A DNA stretch of 64,000 nucleotides from Bog-756 sp963839925 (GCA_963839925.1 CAWIWV010000002.1:620001-684000), one strand, 5' to 3'. Numbered from the stretch's first letter, positions 9,741 to 18,683 are shown. The notes: generated from the letters alone by a model not told the origin. A program made the numbers and translations.

Positions 9741-11318
9741 ATGACTCGACAAGAGGCGGTGGTGCGAGAGCTCGCCCACACGACCGGCGCTTCCGACGAC
9801 AACCTGCGGCTCTTTCGAAATGTCGGGATTTCGTTGTTCGGCCTCCAGCTCATCGGGCTGTTGGCCTATTCCGCCTTCGTCTACCACCGATTCACCCTCG
9901 GGATCGATTTCGCCATCTACAGCCAGGGCGTCTCCCAGATCGCGCATGGAGATCTGAACCCCTACCTGACGATCGTCGGATACCCGCTCATCAAGAGCCA
10001 CTTCGAACTGATTCTCTGGCCGATCGGATTCTTGCAGTTCATCGTTCGGACTCCCTTCCTCCTGCTGGTCATCCAGGACCTTGCACTGGTGGCGACAGGA
10101 ACCATCACCTTTCTCTGGATCTACGCACTCGTCGATTCGAGTCATGCGACACGCCGCGTCCGCCGCTTGACTTTGGTGGCAGCGTGCGTGGTCATCCTTG
10201 TCAATCCGTTGACCTATTTCACCGCTGCACTCGACTTCCACATGGAAGCACTCGCCACCTTCTTTGCAATCTTCGGTGCGTTCGATCTCTGGTCGGGCCG
10301 GCATCGTCGAGCACTCATCTGGCTGGCGCTCTGTCTGTCCTGTGGAGACGTCGCTTCGCTCTACGTCATCGGCGTGGGCATCTCGGCCCTGCTGGCTTCG
10401 GGTACACGACGCCTCGGCCTCGTCGTGGTGCTGGTCGGCGTTGGTTGGCTCGGGATCATCGGGGCGATCGGAGCAAATGTCGGCTCGGTGGTCGACATCC
10501 AATTGGCGTATCTCGCCGGACGCAATCTCCTGCCAAGCGGTTTGGGAGGTGCGGCAGCGATCATCGGCGGGGTCATTGCCCATCCGAACCGGCCGTACGA
10601 CGTCCTCAAAGGTCGAATTTCACCGATCGTCCACTATCTGCAGACCGGAGGGGTCATCGGCTTCTTCACGGCCTGGGGATTCGGGGTTCCGTTCGTCGTC
10701 TTGCTGAGCTCGGGGCTCCAGGACACGCCCCTCTTCATCAACGAGCCCTTCCAGCAGTTTGCGGTCTTTCCCTTCGTGCTGTTCGGCACCGTTTCCCTAC
10801 TGGTCACTTGGTCGACGCGATCCGAGCGCGTGTCGGAGTCAGAAGGCCACGCCACGACGAGAACGTTCTTGCGGCCGTTTGCCGCGATGCTTCTCGCCCT
10901 TGCCGCGCTTGCCGGCGCGTTCTGGTACGCAGAGACCAGACTGCCCCAGTCGTTCCACAACAATGCGATCAACGGTTTCATCCCGGGGGGTGAAGCAGCG
11001 GCCCTTCGAACGGTGCTCCGCCAGACACCGGCGGACGCCGAGGTCATCTCGTCGCTTCCGATCTCGGGTCGCTTCGGTACGAGGAAGACGATCTATCTGT
11101 ATCTGAGTACCACCACACCCATTCCCATCAAGGAAAGGACGGTGTTGCTGGTCATGGACAGTGCGCACACGACCCAAATTGTCTCCACCGAGCAAGTGGC
11201 CGAAGCGGCCCGATACGTCATGACCCACTTTCATGCCCGAGAGACCGTGACCGGCACGGACATGCGGGCGCTCGTTTGGACAGCACCCAGCTCGATGACC
11301 TCGGTCACCCTTCCCTGA
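9741..11318 (+). CDS. DUF2079 multi-spanning membrane protein
   Basis: This 525-residue protein has about ten to twelve hydrophobic segments. Near the N-terminus it has the features of DUF2079: LLAYSAFVYHRFTLGIDFAI and then SQIAHGDLNPY. The family resembles GT-C glycosyltransferase-type membrane proteins, but its reaction is unproven. The start chosen is ATG at 9741, where the hydrophobic protein begins; the upstream open frame is antisense to the neighbouring repeat-protein leader and has no family similarity. The C-terminal 100 residues are soluble and probably extracytoplasmic. Confidence 0.78.
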   Translation: MTRQEAVVRELAHTTGASDDNLRLFRNVGISLFGLQLIGLLAYSAFVYHRFTLGIDFAIYSQGVSQIAHGDLNPYLTIVGYPLIKSHFELILWPIGFLQFIVRTPFLLLVIQDLALVATGTITFLWIYALVDSSHATRRVRRLTLVAACVVILVNPLTYFTAALDFHMEALATFFAIFGAFDLWSGRHRRALIWLALCLSCGDVASLYVIGVGISALLASGTRRLGLVVVLVGVGWLGIIGAIGANVGSVVDIQLAYLAGRNLLPSGLGGAAAIIGGVIAHPNRPYDVLKGRISPIVHYLQTGGVIGFFTAWGFGVPFVVLLSSGLQDTPLFINEPFQQFAVFPFVLFGTVSLLVTWSTRSERVSESEGHATTRTFLRPFAAMLLALAALAGAFWYAETRLPQSFHNNAINGFIPGGEAAALRTVLRQTPADAEVISSLPISGRFGTRKTIYLYLSTTTPIPIKERTVLLVMDSAHTTQIVSTEQVAEAARYVMTHFHARETVTGTDMRALVWTAPSSMTSVTLP

Positions 11319-11391
11319 GCTTCTGGGTCACGCCACGCAGTAGCGTCTCGCTCGACAGCAGCCCTGCTCGGAGCGGGCAGTGGGAGAGAAC

Positions 11392-12180
11392 ATGACGTTC
11401 AGCGTGGTGACTGGGGCCTCCAGTGGCATGGGTCGGGCCTGTGTCGAGCGCCTCCGGGCAACCGTCGACCACCTGGTCGCCGTCGACCTCGAAGACCCCC
11501 GCATCGACGGCACCATCGGGGTCGGGTGCGATGTCTCCAACCCGGGTGACGTCGAGAGCCTCCTCGAGGCGGTCCGCGACCTCGGAACATTCCGCGGCCT
11601 CGCCCATGCTGCCGGCGTGTCGCCGACCATGGCAGAACCTCGACGCATCTTCGACGTCGACCTGGTGGGTACCGCACTCCTCCTCGACGGTTTCGAGTCG
11701 ATGGTCGAGCCGGGGTCGGCTGCGGTGTGCTTCTCGTCGAGCTCGGCCTACCAGATCGCCCTCGCGGGCATCGACGCCGAGCTCCAGGCATTCGTGTCCG
11801 ACCCTCGCGCCCCGGGCTTCCTCGACGCGGTGGCCGAGCGCTTCGAGGACAGCGGCCTCGCCTACGCCTGGGCGAAGCGGGGGGTCATTGCGGCAGCCGC
11901 TCAGGCAGCGAAGACCTGGGGCCGTCGAGGAGGACGGGTGAACTCCCTCGCACCGGGTCTCATCGACACGCCGATGGGTCGGCAGGAGACAGAACAACAG
12001 CCGATCATGAAGTTGATGCTGGACAACACCCCCCTCGGAAGGGTCGGCCAACCCGACGAGGTCGCGGCCGTCGTGGCCTTCCTCCTCGCCGAGGCGGCTT
12101 CGTTCATCTCCGGCATCGACGTGCTCGTCGACGGAGGAATGCTCCAGGGTTTCATCGAGGCATTGGATCTCGCCCCGTGA
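11392..12180 (+). CDS. short-chain dehydrogenase of the 3-alpha-HSD/coniferyl-alcohol type
   Basis: This 262-residue cytoplasmic SDR has the cofactor motif GASSGMG (about residues 8-14) and an Asp in VAVDLED that suggests NAD preference. The catalytic Ser lies in SSSSAY and the catalytic pair is in YAWAK. A long segment between the Ser and the Tyr is characteristic of the 3-alpha-hydroxysteroid / coniferyl-alcohol dehydrogenase subgroup. The ATG at 11392 is preceded by GGGAGAG; a GTG 12 bases earlier is less likely. Its stop overlaps the GTG of the enoyl-CoA hydratase by 4 bases, so the two form an operon probably acting on hydroxyacyl or steroid-like substrates. Confidence 0.82.
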   Translation: MTFSVVTGASSGMGRACVERLRATVDHLVAVDLEDPRIDGTIGVGCDVSNPGDVESLLEAVRDLGTFRGLAHAAGVSPTMAEPRRIFDVDLVGTALLLDGFESMVEPGSAAVCFSSSSAYQIALAGIDAELQAFVSDPRAPGFLDAVAERFEDSGLAYAWAKRGVIAAAAQAAKTWGRRGGRVNSLAPGLIDTPMGRQETEQQPIMKLMLDNTPLGRVGQPDEVAAVVAFLLAEAASFISGIDVLVDGGMLQGFIEALDLAP

Positions 12181-12956
12181 TCGATCTCGGAACCCCGAAC
12201 CTGCGATGCGAGCGGGAAGGATCGATCGCCTGGTGCGTGATCGACCGGCCGGCCGCGCGCAACGCACTGACGCCTGCCATGTACTACGGGTTGAAGCGGG
12301 CGGTGCGCACCGTCAATGCCGACCCGGAGCTGTCCGCCCTGATCATCATCGGCTCCGGCGACGTGTTCGCCCCGGGCGGCGACCTCGGTGGACGGACCGA
12401 CGAAGGCGAGTCTCCACCACTCGATCTGGGGAAGGACATCCTGCCGTTCCTGGCCATCCGGGACAGCAACGCCCCGGTGATCGCCGCAGTGAACGGCATC
12501 TGCCAAGCCGGTGGCCTCCTCATCGCGATGATGGCCGACATCGCCGTCGCAAGCGACCGAGCGACCTTCCGGGCACCCGAGCTCTTGCGCGGTATCCCCG
12601 ACGCCACCTACGCAGCCGCGCTGCCGGCCCATGTGGGAATCGCTGTCGCCCGCGACCTGCTGCTCTCCGCCCGCACCATCGACGCCGCGGAGGCGTTGCG
12701 GATCGGGCTCATCTCGCGGGTCGTCCCCCATGACGATCTGCGCGCCGGTGCGCTTCAGGCGGCACACGAGGTGCTCAAGACGGCGCCAGCGGCTCGCGCT
12801 CAGGTGAAGCGGATGCTCAACGAGCGTTACGGACTCATCGACTACGAGACGATGTTCTGGGCGCTCGAGCACTCCCCGGAACCGCGTGAGGGCATGCTCG
12901 CCTTTCTGGAGAAACGACGGCCCGAATGGGTCCCTCCCGACGCCGACTGGCCGTAG
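12177..12956 (+). CDS. enoyl-CoA hydratase/isomerase (crotonase) family protein
   Basis: The protein has 259 residues and starts at a GTG overlapping the preceding stop (GTGA). Crotonase landmarks are visible: RPAARNALTPAM, FAPGGDL (first oxyanion-hole region), NGICQAGGLLIAM (second) and PELLRGIPDA. At the position of the first catalytic glutamate of hydratases (the Glu of GGGCELA) the sequence has Leu, while the Glu in PELLRG is kept. The enzyme may therefore be an isomerase, a dehalogenase-type or another crotonase-fold enzyme rather than a classical hydratase. Coupling to the SDR supports a role in acyl-CoA catabolism. Confidence 0.8.
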   Translation: MIDLGTPNLRCEREGSIAWCVIDRPAARNALTPAMYYGLKRAVRTVNADPELSALIIIGSGDVFAPGGDLGGRTDEGESPPLDLGKDILPFLAIRDSNAPVIAAVNGICQAGGLLIAMMADIAVASDRATFRAPELLRGIPDATYAAALPAHVGIAVARDLLLSARTIDAAEALRIGLISRVVPHDDLRAGALQAAHEVLKTAPAARAQVKRMLNERYGLIDYETMFWALEHSPEPREGMLAFLEKRRPEWVPPDADWP

Positions 12957-13028
12957 TTTCCGCCCGCTGGTCTCCGGCGGACACGAGCCGGCATGCACAC
13001 CGAGCCCGCCGGTGGCTACTCTCTCGTG

Positions 13029-13042
13029 TAGAACACGTTCTA
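13029..13042. promoter_or_regulatory. KstR-type operator
   Basis: TAGAACACGTTCTA is a 14-base dyad (arms TAGAAC/GTTCTA, centre AC) that fits the published mycobacterial KstR consensus TnnAACnnGTTnnA at every fixed position. It sits 26 bases before the nitronate monooxygenase ATG. KstR is a TetR-family repressor of sterol and lipid catabolism. The regulator itself is not in this window, so its identity is inferred. Confidence 0.65.
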
Positions 13043-13067
13043 GTCAACCGCCCTCGTAGGAGGCAGC

Positions 13068-14177
13068 ATGCGAACCCCCCTGTGCGACACCTTCGGGATC
13101 GAGTACCCGATCTTCGCCTTCAGCCACTGCCGTGACGTCGTCGCCGCGGTGAGCAAAGCGGGCGGGTTCGGAGTGCTCGGGGCGGTGGGATTCAGTCCCG
13201 AGCAGCTGGAGATCGAGCTGGACTGGATCGACGAGCACGTCGACGGCAAGCCCTACGGCGCCGACACGGTCATGCCCCAGAAGGCGGTCGACGTGCACGG
13301 TGCCGACGAGACCGAGATGCTCGCCCAGATCAAATCGATGATCGACGCCAACCACTGGGCCTACGTCGACGAGCTCATGGAGCGCTTCGAGCTTCCGGAA
13401 CTCCCCAAGGACGAACCCCCGCACGGAGTGCTGGGTTGGACCGACGACGTTGCCCACCAGCACGTCGAGATCGCACTCGCCCATCCGATCAAGCTGATCG
13501 CCAACGCCCTCGGCTCGCCCCCAAAGGACGTGATCGACCGGGCGCACGCCCAAGGGGTGAAGATCGCCGCACTCGCCGGCAAGACAGTCCACGCGCAGCG
13601 GCACATCAACAACGGCGTCGACGTCGTCGTCGCCCAGGGCTACGAAGCCGGCGGGCACACCGGCGAGATCGCCACGATGGTGCTCGTCCCCGAAGTGGTC
13701 GACGCGATCGCCCCAGCGCCGGTGCTTGCGGCAGGCGGGATCGGCACCGGACGCCAGATTGCGGCCGCCCTGTCGCTCGGTGCGCAGGGAGTGTGGCTGG
13801 GTTCGTTGTGGCTGACCACACAAGAAGGTGGATCGAGTCCCGCTGTCCTGCAGGCCTATCTCGAGGCCACCTCCGCCGATACGGTTCGGTCGCGTTGCTA
13901 TACCGGCAAGCCGGCCCGGATGCTTCGCAACGCGTGGACCGAGGCCTGGGCAGATCCGGAGGGGCCCGGACCGCTCGGGATGCCGCTGCAGAACATCTTG
14001 ACGTCGGAGGCCAACGCCCGGATAGCCCGCTCAGGACGCAAGGACCTGGCCTTCGCCCCGGTCGGCCAGATCGTCGGCCGGATGAACGAGAGCCTTCCCG
14101 TCCGCGACGTCATCTACCGCTTGGTCGAGGAGTACGTCGAGACGGTCGAGCACCTCGAACAGGGACTACACGACTGA
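13068..14177 (+). CDS. nitronate monooxygenase-family flavoprotein
   Basis: This 369-residue FMN-dependent TIM-barrel protein is preceded by AGGAGG. The family signature YEAGGHTGE (near residue 190) holds the conserved His of nitronate monooxygenases; AAGGIGTGRQIAAAL (near 225) is the FMN-phosphate site. The N-terminus (CDTFGIEYPIFAFSHC, then AAVSKAGGFGVLGA) is also typical. Known members oxidise alkyl nitronates, but many actinobacterial paralogues sit in lipid-catabolic loci and may act on other substrates. The operator at 13029-13042 supports such a lipid-linked regulon here. Confidence 0.85.
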   Translation: MRTPLCDTFGIEYPIFAFSHCRDVVAAVSKAGGFGVLGAVGFSPEQLEIELDWIDEHVDGKPYGADTVMPQKAVDVHGADETEMLAQIKSMIDANHWAYVDELMERFELPELPKDEPPHGVLGWTDDVAHQHVEIALAHPIKLIANALGSPPKDVIDRAHAQGVKIAALAGKTVHAQRHINNGVDVVVAQGYEAGGHTGEIATMVLVPEVVDAIAPAPVLAAGGIGTGRQIAAALSLGAQGVWLGSLWLTTQEGGSSPAVLQAYLEATSADTVRSRCYTGKPARMLRNAWTEAWADPEGPGPLGMPLQNILTSEANARIARSGRKDLAFAPVGQIVGRMNESLPVRDVIYRLVEEYVETVEHLEQGLHD

Positions 14178-14201
14178 ACGACGACCTCGGCTGCTCCCCG
14201 A

Positions 14202-14600
14202 TCAGGGTTGCGCCTGGATCCGGACCAGATTGCCCGAGGGATCGCGAAACGCGCAGTCGCGTACGCCCCACGGCTGCGACGCCGGCTCTTGCAGGACCTC
14301 GGCACCTGACGCCCGGACCTTTTCGAAGGTGGCATCGAGATCCTCGGATCGGAAGATTGCTGCCTGCAGCGAACCTTTGGTGACCAGGGACAAGAGGGCG
14401 TCCCCCTCCTCCTGCGAGCGACCGCCGTGGGGCTGGAACAAGACGATGTCGACGTCTTGTCCGTCAGCGCCGACGGTCACCCAACGGAACTCTCCGTTGG
14501 AGACGTCGGTCCGGACCTCGAGGCCCAGCGCATCGCGGTAGAAGCCGAGAGCTTCGTCGGGGTCGTTGACCGGGATGAACATTGCAGAGACGTTGACCAT
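14202..14600 (-). CDS. VOC-family (glyoxalase-like) protein
   Basis: This 132-residue protein has the two beta-alpha-beta-beta-beta modules of the vicinal-oxygen-chelate fold. NDPDEALGFYRDALGLEV opens the first module and DLDATFEKVRASGAEV the second, and RDPSGNLVRI closes the chain. It resembles glyoxalase/bleomycin-resistance proteins; the substrate is unknown. It lies 51 bases downstream of an AraC-type regulator on the same strand, a common actinobacterial pairing in which the regulator probably controls the VOC gene. Confidence 0.82.
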   Translation of the reverse strand: MVNVSAMFIPVNDPDEALGFYRDALGLEVRTDVSNGEFRWVTVGADGQDVDIVLFQPHGGRSQEEGDALLSLVTKGSLQAAIFRSEDLDATFEKVRASGAEVLQEPASQPWGVRDCAFRDPSGNLVRIQAQP

Positions 14601-14651
14601 GGATTCACCGTACCGAGCCGACCTGCAGATTGCTTCTCCGATCCTGCTCGG

Positions 14652-15110
14652 TCAGACAGAGATTGCGGTCACAACCGCTGCGTCGCTCGACGGTGCACCA
14701 GGGCCGGGCGCTCGCTGTGGACGGGTCACGACCATGCTCACGCAACTCGGGATCGTCTCGAACGGGCGGTGGTCGAGCTCGCGATACTCCGAGGGCGTCA
14801 TCCCGACCAGCTCGCTGAAGCGCGAACTGAACGAACCGAGTGAGGTGCAACCGACCGCAACGCAGGCATCGGTGACCGACTTCCCTTCCCGCAGGAGTGC
14901 CTTTGCCCGCTCGATGCGGCGGGTCATCAGATACGAGTAGGGAGTCTCGCCGTAGGCGGCGCGGAACTTGCGAGAAAAGTGTGCGGGCGACATCAGCGCG
15001 ACCCGCGCCATGGCTGGGACGTCGAGGGGTTGTGCATAGTTGCGATCGACCAGATCGCGCGCACGGCGGAGGTGTGCGAGGTCGGCGATCTCTTCGGGCG
15101 TCACCGTCAC
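14652..15110 (-). CDS. AraC-family regulator, DNA-binding domain only
   Basis: The protein has 152 residues with two helix-turn-helix segments: DVPAMARVALMSPAHFSRKF (about 31-50), and the region after KSVTDACVAVGCTSLGSFSSRF (about 75-97). The closing motif is GMTPSEYR. There is no ligand-binding N-terminal domain. The chosen GTG at 15110 overlaps the permease stop as GTGA, implying translation coupled to the metal importer operon. The next gene downstream is the VOC protein, its more likely functional partner. Confidence 0.78.
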   Translation of the reverse strand: MTVTPEEIADLAHLRRARDLVDRNYAQPLDVPAMARVALMSPAHFSRKFRAAYGETPYSYLMTRRIERAKALLREGKSVTDACVAVGCTSLGSFSSRFSELVGMTPSEYRELDHRPFETIPSCVSMVVTRPQRAPGPGAPSSDAAVVTAISV

Positions 15111-15955
15111 GACGGTACCGGATCCGGCACCCCGCCGGTGAGCGCCCCACCGGCGACCGACGTCCACATCCGGGACCGCACGACGACAGCCACCCGCCCG
15201 ACCGCATAGGACGCCGCACTGAGGCACCCGACGAAGAACCCGATCGGCCAGTTCGACTCGTAGGAGCTTGCGATCGCCACCCAGACGGTTGCCGTAGCGA
15301 TGACCACCGAGAGCAGGATCGCCGGCAGCGGTCGGACGGTGAAACAGCGGGCGGCGGCAGGTGGGCCGATCATCAGGGAGAAGACCAGCAGGGTCCCGAC
15401 CACCGGGACGGTCATCGCGGTCGCCGCGGCCAGCACCAGCAAGAACGCGAGCTCGATCCGATAGGCCGAGATCCCCCTCGCTTCGGCGACCTCGGGCAGT
15501 ACCGAGGAAAGGAGCAACGGCCGGTAAAGGATGCCGATGGCGGCGATCGAAGCGAGCGCCAGTAGCGCGATCGGCAACAGCTCGGACCGTGCCACGCCGA
15601 GGATCTCGCCGAACAACAAGGAGTAGAGCTGGGGCTCGTACTCCTCGGATCGGGAGAGGAACATCGCCCCGATGGCGAGCCCCAGCACCAGCACGAAGGC
15701 GGTCACCACATCGTGACGGCCACGCCGGCTGAGGGTGGCGATGCCGAATGCGGCAAGGCCTGCCGCACCGCCCAAGCCGAGCAGTGCGCTGAACCCGAGG
15801 AGGTTGGCAGCCGCCGCACCGGCGAACGCGCTGTTGGGAATCGCATGTGCCGGAAAGGCCGACCCGCGCAGCACCACGAAGAACCCGACCACCCCGGCCA
15901 GCACCGCGACGATGGTGCCCGCGATCCAGGTGTTGGCCATGAAGCTAGAGAACAT
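15107..15955 (-). CDS. metal ABC transporter permease (ZnuB/MntB type), second copy
   Basis: This 282-residue integral membrane protein has about eight to nine hydrophobic segments. Family motifs of ABC-3 permeases are visible: VVLRGSAFPAHAIPNSAFAG near the N-terminus, and VGTLLVFSLMIGPPAAAR near residue 200. The start is uncertain. ATG 15955 overlaps the upstream permease by 11 bases; ATG 15940 is also possible. It forms an importer for zinc or manganese with the ATPase and binding protein of the same operon. Two different permease genes suggest a heterodimeric channel. Confidence 0.8.
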   Translation of the reverse strand: MFSSFMANTWIAGTIVAVLAGVVGFFVVLRGSAFPAHAIPNSAFAGAAAANLLGFSALLGLGGAAGLAAFGIATLSRRGRHDVVTAFVLVLGLAIGAMFLSRSEEYEPQLYSLLFGEILGVARSELLPIALLALASIAAIGILYRPLLLSSVLPEVAEARGISAYRIELAFLLVLAAATAMTVPVVGTLLVFSLMIGPPAAARCFTVRPLPAILLSVVIATATVWVAIASSYESNWPIGFFVGCLSAASYAVGRVAVVVRSRMWTSVAGGALTGGVPDPVPS

Positions 15956-16853
15956 CCGACCGCGATCCGTGGGTGGGTTGATGGCTGACCTTGCGGGCAC
16001 CGACCCGCGATCTGATGGGCGGGAGTCCCGCGATCAGGTACGCGGCAAAGGTGAGCAGGACGATGAACGAGCTCACAGGAAATCCAGCGTGGGCGGCCCC
16101 CCAGTCGTAGCTGTCGTAGGCGAGGAGCACGCCGAGCCAGGTCGCGCCCACTCCGATCGCCCCGGCCACCGCGATGGCCGCGCCGAACCGGTTGGTCAGC
16201 CGCAAGGCGGTGGCGGCCGGGCCGATGAGCAGGGTCGTCGACAGGATCGCGCCGATGGCGAGCGACGAGAGGGCGACCGCGAGGGAGAGGGCGATGATGA
16301 AGCCGAGCCCGATCAGACGGACTCGCACCCCGCGTGCGGCCGCGAGGTCGGCGTTGGTCGAGGCCAACAGCAACGGGCGGTACAGCAGGAGGACCAGGCC
16401 CACCGCGATGAGGCCGCAGACGATGACCGCGGGAACGGTTGACGGGTCGATGGTGAAGATCGATCCGAAGAGGACGGTCTGCGCAGCGCCGGTGGTCGCG
16501 CCGGAGGTGGCCCCCAAGAAGAGGAAGAGAGCGGTCAGGCCGGTGGCCACTCCGAGCACGATGCCCGTGGCCAGGTCCCGACCGCGGACCCGCTGGACCC
16601 CGATGACCTCCATGGTGCCGCCGCCGATCAGGACCGCGGAGATGAACCCGAGAAAGGGGCCGACACCGACGTAGAACGCCGCGGCTCCCCCGGCCGCCGA
16701 CACGTCGGTGAGCGCGTGGCCCGCAAAGGACTGACCGCGCATGACCGTGAAGACCCCGACGACCGCTGACACGACCGCCGAGATACCGCCCACGACGAGG
16801 GCCACGTGGACCGGCCCACTCGAGAAGAAACCCGGCTCGATGATCCAGTGCAT
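15945..16853 (-). CDS. metal ABC transporter permease (ZnuB/MntB type), first copy
   Basis: This 302-residue membrane protein has VFTVMRGQSFAGHALTDVSA near the N-terminus and ILSTTLLIGPAATALRLTNR near residue 205, both standard for ABC-3 family permeases. About eight transmembrane segments are apparent. It begins 4 bases after the ATPase stop and runs into the second permease, so the four genes are one transcription unit. It would carry Zn(II) or Mn(II) across the membrane. The C-terminus after residue 280 is hydrophilic and not conserved. Confidence 0.84.
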   Translation of the reverse strand: MHWIIEPGFFSSGPVHVALVVGGISAVVSAVVGVFTVMRGQSFAGHALTDVSAAGGAAAFYVGVGPFLGFISAVLIGGGTMEVIGVQRVRGRDLATGIVLGVATGLTALFLFLGATSGATTGAAQTVLFGSIFTIDPSTVPAVIVCGLIAVGLVLLLYRPLLLASTNADLAAARGVRVRLIGLGFIIALSLAVALSSLAIGAILSTTLLIGPAATALRLTNRFGAAIAVAGAIGVGATWLGVLLAYDSYDWGAAHAGFPVSSFIVLLTFAAYLIAGLPPIRSRVGARKVSHQPTHGSRSDVL

Positions 16854-16857
16854 CCGG

Positions 16858-17715
16858 TCAGCTCACGTCGAACTCGTGGACGGCGTGATCGCCGTGCCCA
16901 TGGTCGAAGGCGTCGTCCGGTCCGGAGGCAACCACGATGACCCGACCGTGGACGTGCAGCACGTCCACATGGTGGCCGTAGAGACTGGTCAGGACTTCGG
17001 TGCGGATCACCTCGTCGGTGGTGCCGGCGGCTGCTCGTCCGCCCGCGAGGTACACGACCTTGTCCACCACCGGCAGCAGTGGGTTCATGTCGTGAGCGGA
17101 CAGCAGGATCGCGATCTGTTGCTCGACCGCGATCCGGTGCAGCAGGCCGATGACCTCCTGACCCGAACGCAGGTCCAGATTGGCCAGTGGCTCGTCGAGA
17201 AGAAGGAGCCGGGGTCTGGCGATCAGCGCGTGTGCGATGAGCACCCGCTGCTGCTCACCACCGGACAGGGTTCCGATGCGGGCGTCTGCGAACCTGGTCG
17301 CATCGACGGCCTCCAACATCTCCTCGACGGCGGACCGCCGTCGCCGGGACGGCATCGGCAGGCCGAGGCGTTGCCCGTCGATCCCGAGTCCGACCAGGTC
17401 CCTCGCACGCAACGGCACGTCGGGATCGAGGAGCACCTTCTGGGGGACGTAGCCGATCCCTCCGGTACGACGTCGAAGCGGTCTCCCTTCGAAGAGGATC
17501 CTGCCGGTCCCGGGAGCCTGCAGACCGAGGATCACCCGGAGCAGGGTCGTCTTTCCCGCTCCGTTGGCGCCGATCAGCCCGGCGAACTCACCGGCTCCGA
17601 GGTCGAAGGTGACCTGATCGAGGATCTGCCTCCCTCCCAGCGCGACACCGACCTCTTCCACGCCGAGCACCGGAGTATCGGCCGGAGACCCGGGGGCACC
17701 GTCAGGCGGGGTCAT
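16858..17715 (-). CDS. znuC: metal ABC transporter ATPase (ZnuC type)
   Basis: The 285-residue ATPase has Walker A GANGAGKTT, Q-loop YVPQK, signature LSGGEQQRV, Walker B RLLLLDEP and switch His in LLSAHDMNPLL. The start ATG at 17715 overlaps the stop of the binding-protein gene (ATGA). The last 30 residues are rich in histidine and acidic residues (DDAFDHGHGDHAVHEFD), as in many zinc transporters, and may buffer the metal. It energises import through the two following permeases. Confidence 0.88.
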   Translation of the reverse strand: MTPPDGAPGSPADTPVLGVEEVGVALGGRQILDQVTFDLGAGEFAGLIGANGAGKTTLLRVILGLQAPGTGRILFEGRPLRRRTGGIGYVPQKVLLDPDVPLRARDLVGLGIDGQRLGLPMPSRRRRSAVEEMLEAVDATRFADARIGTLSGGEQQRVLIAHALIARPRLLLLDEPLANLDLRSGQEVIGLLHRIAVEQQIAILLSAHDMNPLLPVVDKVVYLAGGRAAAGTTDEVIRTEVLTSLYGHHVDVLHVHGRVIVVASGPDDAFDHGHGDHAVHEFDVS

Positions 17716-18683
17716 AGATGCTCGGTCGACTTGCCGTTCGTCACCGCCGCCCGGAACGCTGCGACCTCGGCCAGCATCCACGACTGGTAGTCGAAACCTG
17801 GGGTGGGCATCGTCTCGTAGACGCCCACCACCGGGATCCCCGAATGGAGAGCGGTCTGTCGGAACGAGGTGGTGAGGTCATCGACGACCTGTTGGTTGTA
17901 GGCGAAGAACTTGACCTGGTGCTTGGTGAGGTAGGAGTTCTCCAAGGTGATGTCCTCGGGGTTCGGGTCGACACCGTTCATGACGTCAGCTTGAAAGCGG
18001 AACGGGGTGAGGATCCTCATACCCATCGCCTGCAGGAGATAGTCGGCGACCGGTTCGGTCACCGCCACGCGCACCCCGGGAAACTCGGCTTTGAACGAAG
18101 CGATCGACGCGCGAAGCGGGGCAAGAGACGACAGGAACTTGGCCAGGTTGGCCGCGAAGTAGGCGGCGTGGTCGGGGCGGAGCTCGGAGAGGTCCTTCGC
18201 CATCACCGTTGCCACCGCGGGCATGGTGCGCGGGTCGTACCAGAGGTGGGGATTGGGGGTGTCGTCAGGGAGTCCGAGGACATCCTGGGCGACGATGACC
18301 TTGCGGCTCGAGCTGGGCACCGCGGACTCGATCGTGTTCATGAACGGGTCGTACCCCACCCCGTTCTGCACGACGAGCTGTGCGGCGCTGACCTCCTCTG
18401 CGACGCTCGGGCTCGACTCGAATGCGTGCGGATCGGTGTTCGGATTGTTGAGGATGGAAGTGACGCGGACGTACTTCCCGCCGATCTGGCTCAGAACATC
18501 GGCGTACTGGTTCTCCGCTCCGACCGCTTCGACCAACCCGGACGATGAGGAGCCACGACCCGTCGCGCTCCCACCGGCTCCACACGCCGTCGCGACCGAC
18601 CCCACCAGGACCAGCAGGACAACGGCCCGCCACCCCGGGTGGCCTGGCGCACGGCGCCGACCGGGTCGCCTCAGGATGCCCAT
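17712..18683 (-). CDS. znuA: metal-binding lipoprotein of the ABC importer (ZnuA/TroA type)
   Basis: The 323-residue protein has a basic start, a hydrophobic segment and lipobox VATAC (Cys34). Cluster 9 binding-protein features follow: VGAENQYADVLSQIGG, then NTDPHAFESSP with the first metal His (His86) and NPHLWYDPRTM with a second. A long His-rich loop, usual in high-affinity zinc binders, is missing, so manganese cannot be excluded. It is the first gene of the operon and is divergent from a Fur-family repressor, which points to metal-responsive control. Confidence 0.86.
   Translation of the reverse strand: MGILRRPGRRRAPGHPGWRAVVLLVLVGSVATACGAGGSATGRGSSSSGLVEAVGAENQYADVLSQIGGKYVRVTSILNNPNTDPHAFESSPSVAEEVSAAQLVVQNGVGYDPFMNTIESAVPSSSRKVIVAQDVLGLPDDTPNPHLWYDPRTMPAVATVMAKDLSELRPDHAAYFAANLAKFLSSLAPLRASIASFKAEFPGVRVAVTEPVADYLLQAMGMRILTPFRFQADVMNGVDPNPEDITLENSYLTKHQVKFFAYNQQVVDDLTTSFRQTALHSGIPVVGVYETMPTPGFDYQSWMLAEVAAFRAAVTNGKSTEHL

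Noticed and set aside
13029..13042. LexA SOS box at the nitronate monooxygenase gene
   Set aside because: The spacing between GAAC and GTTC is 2 bases, not the 4 of LexA sites; it fits KstR instead.
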